Part shown: positions 54,237 to 64,000 of the stretch, in pieces
Numbering within the stretch: the stretch's first letter is position 1
How the letters are laid out: each line of letters starts with the position of its first letter
Notes under the pieces: generated by a model
What the model was told of the DNA's origin: nothing
The model's input: the letters and a program-made list of their open reading frames with translations, nothing else
Database searches by the model: none
Assembly: GCA_022661535.1 (NCBI GenBank)
Contig: JAKULF010000004.1
Coordinates: 1-64,000 of the forward strand
Direction: 5' to 3'
From: Eutypa lata
Taxonomy: Eukaryota > Ascomycota > Sordariomycetes > Xylariales > Diatrypaceae
Length of the DNA: 64,000 nucleotides
Position numbers and translations under genes: made by a program

Positions 54237-56603
54237 ATGACGGTCAATGGCGGCGGGCTGAAATCGATATCTCGCCACCCATTGCGACCCCTCACAGCAG
54301 ATGAGCTCCTTAAGGCTCGAAATGTTGTTGTCGAGAAGCAAGGTGGTGAAGGTGTCGTCTTCGCATTCCGATCTATCTACATCGAAGAACCAAAAAGGAC
54401 AGACCTGATCCAAGTCCTCATCGCGGAACATGGAGGTCCCTCGACAACAGTTGAACCACCGAGATTGGTGAAATTGATATATGATGTGATTAAACAGGAC
54501 ACCTTCACCCTCACAGAAACAGTCGTCGATGTTGAGGCCAGTGAGATTCGCAACACCAAGGCCTTCCCGAGGCATTGCCAGACGAGTTATATGACGGAAG
54601 AGTTTAGCCTCTTTTACGACGCATGCGTATCATCTGACATGTTTAAGGAGGCGTTAGAAGAGTTTATCATCCCAGAGAACTTCAAGATCACAATAGATCC
54701 GTGGCCCTATGGTAACCTACCTATTCACATTTGAAGTCAAGTGTCTTAAGATAGCCCCTGGACAGATTATACTAATTATTTCAAGGTGGTCTTGATCCGG
54801 ACGAAACGTTACCACGTTATATGCAAGGGCTTGTATTCGCCCGAGATGTATCCAACGACAACCTAGACTCGAACCATTACTCATATCCAGTACCAATAAT
54901 ACCGGTCATGGACTTCAATGCTAAGAAGCTGATCAGAATAGATCGTCTCGCTACTGGTGGGGTCGGAGATGGCCTCGAGCCGGGAGCGAGGTCAGGTAAA
55001 CCCAAGAAGTTGTTCGAGAACTCGAAACCTGCCGAGTACGTCCCGGAATTACTTGATCGTCCTCTCCGGACCGACCTTAAGCCTATCAACGTCGTACAAC
55101 CAGAAGGGACGTCCTTCAAGGTGCACTCCGACAATTTGGTGGAGTGGCAGAATTGGCGGTTTAGACTAGGCTTCACTCCACGTGAGGGCGCGGTGCTTCA
55201 CGATGTATGTTACGGAAACAGGCCAATCCTATATCGGCTCTCATTTTCAGAGATGACGGTCCCATATGGCGACCCCCGTCCTCCTTTTCACCGCAAACAG
55301 GCGTTCGACTTCGGAGATGGCGGAGTCGGGCGAGCGGCGAACAACCTGAAGTTGGGTTGCGATTGTCTAGGGGCTATCCATTACTTTGATTCGTGGATCA
55401 CGGACAAAGAAGGCAAGCCGACGCTGGCGAAGAATGTCGTGTGTCTGCATGAAGAGGATAATGGCATCGGGTGGAAGCACACCAACTTCCGGACAGATCG
55501 AGCTGTCGTGACAAGAATGCGAGAGCTTGTGATACAATTCATCGTCACACTCGCAAACTACGAGTACGTCTTCGTGTACAAATTGGATTTAGCGGGTGGT
55601 ATCACGGTCGAGACTCGGGCTACCGGCATCGTTAGTGTCGTTTCCATCGATGAGGGTAAGAAGTCCGAGTACGGGAACATCGTATCCCCTGGAGTGCTAG
55701 CGCAGAACCATCAACACATTTTCGCGGTTCGCATCGACCCGAGCATCGATTCCTACGCAGAAGGAGACACCACCGTTGTTCTCGAGGAAAGCCACCCCGT
55801 GCCCATGAACCCAGAGACGAACCCCTACGGCAACGGGTATGAGATCCGCCGAAATCAAATCGAGCGCGTCATGTACGCGGACGCGGAACCTCGGTATAAC
55901 CGTACAGTACGGATGGAGAATGTCGAGAAGACGAACCCAATCAGCGGGAAGAACGTCAGCTACAAATTTATCCCGGCCGCTACTCAGCTCTTGCTCGCCG
56001 ATGAGAACAGCACGCAAGCAGCGCGAGCTCCTTATGCGAAGCACCATCTCTGGTTTACGGGGCACCGCGACGGGGAATTTTGGGCGGCGGGAGAGTTCAC
56101 GAACCAGAGCAAGAAGGAAGAGGGTGGTGTCAAGGCGATGCTCGAGAGAGGCGACTGGTTTATAGACGGCCCAGACCAGCCAAATGGGGCTAACGGGCAC
56201 GTCAATGGGGACTATGACTCCAAGAAAAAGGGCCAGAAGAGCACTCCGGTCATCTGGAATGTGTTTGGGCTTACGCACAATCCGAGGGTTGAGGATTGGC
56301 CTGTCATGTGCGTAACCCTTGCAAGAATAAATACTATATCGTGACGTATCCTAGCTAACCAAGAGCCATAGGCCCGTTGAGATTCATCAGTTTCACATCA
56401 AACCAGGCGACTTCTTCACCAGCAACCCGGCATTGGACGTCCCGGGAAAGAAGAACGACGCGAGCGTACTGGTTTCTTGCTGTGGGAAGCCCGACTCTGA
56501 TGCCGGTAACCGTGAAAATGCCGATAGCTCGGTTCAGCAGAACCCTGCTACGCACCTGCAAGGAACTGGCCCGGACGTCAGGCCAGAAGAAATCCCGAAG
56601 TAA
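54237..56603 (+). CDS. Copper amine oxidase (TPQ-containing)
   Basis: Exons 54237-54711, 54786-56307 and 56372-56603 join into 742 residues with the N2/N3 domains (HPLRPLTADELLKA) and a large catalytic domain. The TPQ site NYEY is present (modified Tyr about 417), as is the base in KQAFDFGDGG (Asp about 333). Copper ligands are the two His of NHQHIF (about 467 and 469) and probably His about 671 in PVEIHQFHI. The last intron must start at GTGCGT (56308) to restore the WPVMPVE join. The enzyme deaminates primary amines to aldehydes with release of ammonia and peroxide, giving nitrogen from amines; it is probably peroxisomal or cytosolic. A TATA-like box lies about 110 bp upstream. It looks functional. 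Confidence 0.93.
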
Positions 56604-58989
56604 AGCTTTACATATAGAAGGGAGAACTAGGACGATCAGTTGTATTGATCGCAACTAGGTACCTAGTCTAATGAACTCCCAACTAGAGGGGTGCTTGCTG
56701 ATTTCGATTCAGCGGTTCATGATTCAAGGAGATTGGTTTAGTTCAAGTATGTTTTATGAAACTTTTGTATGAGACTCATCTCATATAGTTAGGAGCCCTC
56801 ATGATGGGTGGGGCTCGAGAATTATATCATGCACAGAATGTCGCTTGATTAGATGCATAGATTCGTACGGCCTGTCACGGGCGTTGAGCATCAGCAACTA
56901 CACATCATCTCGATAGAGGCATTGATGACCTTTCTAGACACAGAATGAAAAACGACGTTTATAATCGATTCGTTGAAGTTCCGGGCTCGTAAAGGAGATC
57001 TTATAAACAACGTAATACTCTACTTCTTGCGATGTAGATGTAAGTAGGTGTGTATATGTACGTCTATGTTATAAGACACTAGATACCTACTCTGAATCTC
57101 AATTTGAAGTGCTACAGGCGACCATTCACACTCCTATTCCTCCCCCTCCTATGTAAGACTCTAACCATGAGGGACAGCACGCTTTTAGAGAAGACGTACG
57201 TATATATTGGTTGTGGTGGAGCTTACCATACAAGTGCCAACAACAATTCAACAACGCCGTCGCCATCGATTCAGTTATCTACAAAACCGACAACAGCGAG
57301 TGAGCCGCAGTACTACCGCCAGAACCTGTTCTTCTTCTTTCTTTCTTAACACCTTAGCAAAGATATTCACTTGCTATCTAACCATACTAGGGCTCACAAT
57401 GTACCATTTCATTTATAAATGCATGGATCAAGGTCGTAGAGAATCGACCAGCGCTGCTACAACAATGACCGGCAGTTCAAGAAGAGATAGCACCACTTCA
57501 TATGATGTTAACTACCTAGAAGTACTACTTAGTACCTACCCAGACTCTGTCCCTGAGTGTGGGGGCTTTCCGAAGTTGGTCACTTCGTAGCCCGTTCTTA
57601 GTTTCCGCCTCTGCACCAACATCACATCTATCTCCACAACATGACTCCATCCGGCAGTCTAGCTATGTATGCTATTCCCAGCCACCTAGTTATCCACTGC
57701 GTAACCTAGTTTTCTACTACGTAAGTAGGTAACTATATTATGCTTCACACCTTGCACATGCATTTTTGAACGCTTAATCGCTGAAGTAGGTATAAGGGAC
57801 AATTGCTACGAGAAAGCTTAGTATCGAGAAAGCCGAAGCATCTCGGACCAGTCGTCGGTTCGGAGTTCCGAGAAAGTCTAACTAAGGGTTGTATAAGAGG
57901 AAACCCTCTTATCAAATGGTTCATTGATAGAACGAATGCTGACACCACACGCATGAGGGGTACGAAGTAACCATGTAGAAGACCAAGATAGATATGTAGG
58001 TAGTTATAGGAGGCGGGGTTGCTCTTACACCACATACTACATGCCTCTCTACTGTAGGTATATTTGGTATAGTTATACTGTTAACATTAAATAACATTCA
58101 AATATCTGGATATGCAAGATCCAACTATGTATGCATGTGGCAATGTGGGTAATAGCATGACTCTTGAGGTTATTCGTACATTACCAGGTAGCTAAGGTAT
58201 GGTACCATTATGGAAGCAGCATGGAAACTATAACTACAGTAGATCTACCTGCATAGGACCCCTCTTAATTCGGCTTGCATGCATGTGGTCTCAATCTTTG
58301 TTCCTATAAGTCTCCTATTATGTGATGAGATGAGACTTCCTCCGACATGAACCATCTTCATATGTAAGTATTATATTCGGATATAAAAAATACTCCAATT
58401 ACATGCTTATTCATAACTACGTGCCGGTTCGTAAATGAGTAGACACATATAACGAAATATCAATGATGTTTACACCTGCATAGGTGAGCTATGTCAGTAC
58501 AATACATGCAGTATAACCTATTTAGTTAGTGGGCACCTCTGGCTTAGCGCTGAGCTTCTAGGGGGTAAAGCCGTCTAGAGTGGCATCATTATCCACTGAA
58601 CTGCTTCACTGGGTGTAGCGCTGCTGCAGCAGCCGTGATGATTTTCTTCCCCCCCCAACCTCCGATCCCCGCTCTTCTTTCTCGCCTTGACCATAAATCT
58701 AGATCTTCGGACATTGAGCTCGAGGATGTTGGAGATGGCCATCCTCATGTGCTAGATAGAGCTCTAGTGCTACAAATTCGATCGTATCTTATTATTGTTA
58801 TTCTTATAAGAATTGAATTGAGGAAGAGGGCGATAGTTAGACATCCTTTATTTGAGTCAATGTGGTGAAACTAGCGAGCACGGAAGCTCTGAGATCAACA
58901 GCTTCCCCCGAAGCCCCCTGTAGCTCTAGGAGCTCATCTACCTACTACCTACCTAGGTAATTTGTCGCTGTCCCCCGAAGTCAATCGTC
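56604..58989. other. 2.4-kb intergenic, no gene seen
   Basis: Short frames around 57100-57590 start with non-ATG codons and have no family motif. Tacctacc/ggtaggta-like tracts are frequent (for example 58938-58955). Confidence 0.4.
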
Positions 58990-61041
58990 ATGGTTCGTGC
59001 GGCAACTGTTGCTGCTACAACGGCCTCGTCTGCTTTCCGGCCTGGTAGGGATCAGACACGAACCGGATCGGTAGGATCATTTCGAGCCGGCTCGCCACCA
59101 CCCGTCCTGCGCGCCGCGACGACCGCAACAGGGACGGCGGCGGGGGCGAGAATCAACCCACGACGCTCATCGACACAAAACCACTATCAGACCTTCCCGA
59201 CTCCTCCGCCCAAGACTCCTGGTCGACGACGTTCTGCCGGCTCGGACATCGCATCACCTGGTTCTCACGGTCACGATGACGAGCACCACCATGTCACGAC
59301 CCCATTGCCTGTCAAGCAGCTTGCCTTGCTCGCATTGCTCTCCTTATCCGAACAGTCTGCCTTGAACTCGATATCGCCCTACCTGCCTGAGATGATCGCA
59401 TCCTTCCCCGATGTTACTGAGGATCAGGTTGGATTATACGTCGGTCTGCTAGCTTCGGCTTTCGCCTTGGCGCAATTAGCTACAAACTTGATATGGGGGT
59501 ATTTGGCGGATCACATCGGACGCAAGCCCGTTATGCTGCTAGGCACATCACTATTATGCATCTGCTTCGCCGCCTTCGGGTTTTGTTCGAGGTACTGGCA
59601 TATCATCCTCGTCCACGTAGCCATGGGGCTGCTCAACGGGAACGCGGCCGTCGTCCCTACGTGTCTCGGAGAGTTGACGGATCGGAGCAATCAGAGTAGG
59701 GCGTTCACATGGTTGCCAGTAGTCTACAGCCTAGGCTCCATAACAGGACCTGCGCTCGGTGGACTCTTGGTAGGCAGGTTTGCTCAGGACAAGTTCCCCT
59801 ATCTTGCTCCAAACATCCTAGGGGCTTCGCTTCTTGCTCTGAGTGTGGTTGTGCTTGGCATATGGTTCGAGGAGACATTGGAACAGGATGAGCAATGGGG
59901 AGATTTGGAATGGAGTCAGCGATTTCATTGGATATCACGCTTTTTGGGAAGAACGAAACAGTATCTCAAGAAGTCATTGTCCTCTGGGAGGTTGCGGGGA
60001 AGAGATAGCGATGGAGTTGCAGAGCAGGGAGGACATGATGATGGGTACGACGAGTATGGTGATAACGAGGAAAGAAATCTTCTGGATCCGAATGGGGATG
60101 AAGAAGACACATCAGATGCGAAATTTCCATCTGATCCCAAGACTTGGCGACAGCTCCTCAATCGGACAACCGTCGTTCTATTAACCACCTCTCTCGTCTT
60201 CCAACTATCGAATAGCTCCTTCAATAGCCTTTACCCGGTCTTTGCCTCGGGAGAGCCACCCACGGGGCGAGATCTGCATGCCGACGTGATTGGTGTCAGT
60301 CTATCAGTTGCTGGCATCGTCACTATTCTATTCCAGCTTTTCCTCTTCAGATCTCTGAAGTCGCGTGTGGGAAATGTCGGTGCCTACCGTGGCGCATTGC
60401 TGGGGTTCGGGGTGACCATGGCTCTAATGCCATTCGTCGGCTATGTGGATTCGAAGCCGCCATTCGGTGTTGGTGATAGTAAGATATGGTTATACGTCGA
60501 GGTCGGATTCATCCTCGTCATTAAAAATATATGCGCCGTTGGCGGTCTCTCGAGCGTGATGCTTCTGGTGAGTTACTCTAGTCTCAGGCTGTCGCAACTG
60601 TCTCGTAGGGCCTACCTACCTACCTAGTCATCTTGCGAGCATGTCTGGTTTGGAATCCTACCGTGATTGCTAACTTCATCATAATAGATTACAAACTCAG
60701 CGCCGTCTCACGCGAGCCTGGGCACCTTAAATGGTATTGCGCAGACGCTTTCCGCGGCTGGTCGGAGTGTTGGGCCTTTCCTATCTGGGGGCCTCTACAC
60801 CCTCTCAACACATGTGCAGCCAAAGGGAGAAGCCCTGGCGTGGGGCTTATTCGCAGGCGTCGCTCTCGCCGGCTGGTTGGGGACTTACGCTCTTCACGGA
60901 GAGGGTCTCGAGAGCACCGACGATGGCTTCGAGGACGAGGACGATGGTGATGGTGATCAAGATGACAGTAATAGTGATCATGACAGTGATGGTAATCAGC
61001 AGTATTCAGTTCGCCATCCATCGCGTGACGGCTCCATATAG
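58990..61041 (+). CDS. Major facilitator superfamily transporter
   Basis: Exons 58990-60567 and 60688-61041 give 643 residues. An approximately 105-residue disordered, Pro/Ser/Arg-rich cytosolic N-terminus precedes the first helix (LALLALLSLSEQSALNSISP). The MFS A motif is GYLADHIGRKPVMLLG between helices 2 and 3, and GSITGPALGGLL resembles the antiporter-type C motif. A charged loop of about 100 residues (around EYGDNEERNLLDPNGDEED) separates the two six-helix halves. The second half ends in an acidic tail. It resembles yeast YCR023C-like and zinc-induced-facilitator-like drug/H+ antiporters, but the substrate is unknown. The 120-bp intron contains a cctacctacctacc tract. No damage is seen. 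Confidence 0.9.
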
Positions 61042-64000
61042 AATTTTTTTGCACATTAAACCAATTCAATAAAAAGCGATCTTGGATGGATGATGCATTG
61101 CATTACTTAGGCGTTTTGGTTTCTAAAAATAAGCAGTTCAGTCCTTCAGCGCGACAGGGGCAAATATTCGCATATACCTACCTAGTTGCTTACTTGGGTA
61201 TCTACTAATTAATAGCTACTACTACCCATCTTTCTCACGACAATATAGCAACAAATGAAGACATAACCTTTTACGAATAGCCCAAATCGTCCGTCGATCT
61301 ATCTTGGCGGAGTACTTCCCGCTTAAGATGTATCGTTATACCTATAGAATTGGGAAGTTCACCTACATATTTTAACGACCTTTTCATTTTTGTACAACTT
61401 TGAAGATGCGATTGACGAGCGTATAGATCAAGTAAGCAGTCGTGTGCGTTCCAATTGGCTTAATAAACAATAGTCAGCTACGTAGGAAGAAAAAAAGGGA
61501 AAGCCGTCGAGATTATAGTATATACGACGTATGCACGCAGCAGTCAGCCAGCATGAACATAAACCACATGCAGAGATCATCGTGAGATCATCTTTGCGGG
61601 AGCGCTTAGTCGCGCTTATCGCGTCTAAGTTTGTGTAGGGTTAGCTATTTGCGTAGTGTGCAGTGTCGGCATCTGTCTGGGTTGCGGAGAATTATCCTAA
61701 CCTAGATAGGTAGATAATATATGTCACGTACGGTAAGTAGGAACCCATACGAGTTCGTAGTTCGTATCTCAGGAGCTATTGCGGTGTAGACCCCTATACA
61801 GTGAATGCGTTCCAAGCTCTGCTTCTATTTTCAACCCTTAATGCTGGTGCCAGCCATCAAACGAACCTGTCGAATCTAGTATCTGGTCGTGTGAACAGAG
61901 GAAGAAGCTGTTGGATGATAGTAGGCAACCGAGGTTTATTTTCGCGGATGCCATCAACCGCTAATCATATTTCAGAGCCTCAGTTCGGACGAACTATAGT
62001 ACCTAGGGTATTACATGCTACTAACTACCTACCTACCTAACCAAAATTTACACGCCCCAACCAACCCCTCCTAAACCCCGACCGAGGCAGCCGACGTAAC
62101 ATCGTTGCTCATGCGCGTCTGTCGTGCGCCCATCGTCTACACTACCGTCCGTTAGGTCCACCTCCACAATGGATTATTTTAGTTCAGTCGTGGGGAATGA
62201 GTTTGGAATCAACAGCCATATCAGGCCTTAACCCGCGCCTGGGCTTCCGTTCTCGCTGACGTCAAAAGTCTCTATGAATAACAAGGTTCTTACTGACCCG
62301 CAACAAGCCCTACACGTACGAAAGCTAATCGGACCTACACATACATAGACCTACATACACATTGACACATTATTCATCGATGATGGATTAGCCACCTAGT
62401 GCTAATCGTATACTCACAGCGGGTGTCATGAACGTAACTGTTGGATCGCACTCGGCCGATCTTCGCTTCCACTCAGAATACCAAACTCCTCCTCAGTAAT
62501 ATCTTTCTAATCATATCCGGCCCACCAGCAATTCGGTCAAGGCGTCGGTCATCGGTTTGATGCAAGGGTTCTCAACATCACAAATGAGGCTCATTCATCT
62601 ACCTACGCACTCACTATAGTAGATCGGCTGAAGATGACTAGTGTAATGTCGAGCCACGTTTAGTACAACGGCATCACTGCACGCGGATATGCTGCGTGAG
62701 ACGATCTCGCATTTGATGTGCTTATTTACAGCATACACACCGTTCCAATCTTCCGGGTTCAACGCACCCTGACAATGACGTTACTTGCTATTCACAACTT
62801 CTTCCCGAGCGAATAGCTGTAGCCTTTGTACGTAACCCTACAGCCCTATAGCCCGACAGGTCGAAGCCTAGAACCCTGCATACATGTATTGTACCTAAGC
62901 TGCCAAGACTTCCACTCCTACATACCAGCCCTACGGCACTAATGTAAACATTGTCTTACCTGTGATCAGTTCACTTGTTACATGGGTTGAGGTGATCCTA
63001 GATCCCCAAATGGCTTGTCCGCTATTCTACCCCGACCCAATGAGGTCTTTACATTCATAAATTCTACTACAATGAGGAACACTTAAACCATTTTTATATC
63101 ATGTCTTGTACAGCAGCTGCTTAAGCAATGTTTATGTGGAAAATGACAGGTCTGTCAGCAACCATCTCAAAGCTGTCGTCCAATCAACCAACAGAGCAGA
63201 TAACTATTTTGAACATTCTGTTATTCTTCAATGCCAGTACATCAAATGCGAGCAACATCCTAGAAACACACCCACTACACTCAAATTCCCATACTCCGTT
63301 AAGCTGGCACGGACTGACATATCTTGAATTCATGACTAGGACAATGCGATACGAGACTCAGTAAGGACTGTGATATACATAGTTCCGGTATTACGGTAAC
63401 CCTTATGCAAACATGAGGACAGTACCGACCTTCTCTTTTCTCTCATCAAGCCCATACCAATCAATCTAGGGCGTGGGTGAATGTCAGAAGCCTGAATGCG
63501 GTTTGCAATGGCACTAGTCTAGTATACGTTCTAGTTCATTGGCACTAGAGCTCCTCACGACGTACTTCTATAGTACCTTACGTATCTGCCGACATCTGCA
63601 GTTCAGCGCATCCCCTCAAATGTACCCTGTCATGGATGGCGTCTGCCGTGGGTCCGTATCCACTGATTGCCGAGGACCCTAACTATTCTCCTTGGGTTTT
63701 TAACTCCTTCCCCGCGATATAGTTCACTACTGATATAGAGTTAATCAATATACCTACAGGGGAGGGGGGTTATGGTTGCACTGAAAGCCAGCCTTGTCCA
63801 TATTGATCTCCTTGTGGTGTTCATGTAACATGACCATATCGGATGTCTCGATATCATCTATCCAACTGCCCCCGTCCACTTCTCTTGACCGACATTGGTT
63901 ACACCTGATGAATTTATAGAACATGAGAGAGTCGGCATCGGGAAGTGGGCCATGGGATCTAGGCATCGAGCTCGGAGGTGGAATAGATTCCTCAACGAGG
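61042..64000. other. 3-kb intergenic to window end, no gene seen
   Basis: Open frames are short and motif-free. Tacctacctacc tracts occur (62022-62040). Features beyond the right edge cannot be judged. Confidence 0.4.

Noticed and set aside
57104..57590. Overlapping small plus-strand frames
   Set aside because: Non-ATG starts, repetitive Ser/Thr/Arg composition and no motif; insufficient support for a gene.
1..64000. CRISPR arrays, bacterial operons or rRNA/tRNA genes
   Set aside because: No spaced palindromic repeat array was seen, the gene structure is eukaryotic, and no tRNA or rRNA sequence was recognised by eye; a tRNA scan would be needed to exclude tRNAs.

Overview
This window is the left end of a chromosome of a filamentous ascomycete (Pezizomycotina). 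It opens with CCCTAA telomere repeats. Genes have short introns (mostly 44-127 bp) with GT..AG borders and CTRAC-like branch points. The gene content is typically fungal: PTH11-like receptors, a NACHT-ankyrin gene, a fungal O-methyltransferase, a cutinase-TF1-like regulator and WSC domains. A very AT-rich block beside the telomere is almost free of CpA/TpG but keeps CpG, which suggests repeat-induced point mutation (RIP). A Sordariomycete is my guess, on weak grounds.

Layout. (1) 1-241 telomere; 242-1600 AT-rich block; 1.7-2.35 kb an orphan GC island with one open frame; another small AT-rich patch. (2) 2.7-4.3 kb an apparently intact five-exon O-methyltransferase. (3) 5.4-13.9 kb a gene graveyard: a transcription-factor relic joined head to head with a 6-phosphogluconate-dehydrogenase-like relic, a carboxymuconolactone-decarboxylase-family gene broken by a 13-bp duplication, a stray polyketide-synthase enoylreductase fragment and a decayed ADP-ribosylglycohydrolase-family gene. 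(4) 14.1-20.4 kb three intact genes that look like a small terpenoid cluster: cytochrome P450, UbiA-type membrane cyclase/prenyltransferase and aldehyde dehydrogenase. The P450 and UbiA genes are divergent. (5) 21.8-30.5 kb two PTH11-like 7TM proteins flanking a NACHT-ankyrin pseudogene. (6) 30.5-37.9 kb a desert with no convincing gene. (7) 37.9-61 kb ordinary intact genes separated by long spacers: TIM-barrel isomerase-like protein, oxysterol-binding protein, J-domain protein, membrane-anchored GH3 beta-glucosidase, small methyltransferase, secreted alpha/beta hydrolase with WSC domain, copper amine oxidase and MFS transporter. (8) 61-64 kb no gene seen.

The clearest message is a gradient. 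Recognisable pseudogenes lie within about 28 kb of the telomere, and every gene beyond 37.9 kb reads as intact. The UbiA-P450-ALDH group is the best candidate for an undescribed functional system, probably a sesquiterpenoid pathway comparable in logic to the fumagillin cyclase-P450 pair. Exon coordinates were worked out by eye from splice signals and family motifs; no database search was run.
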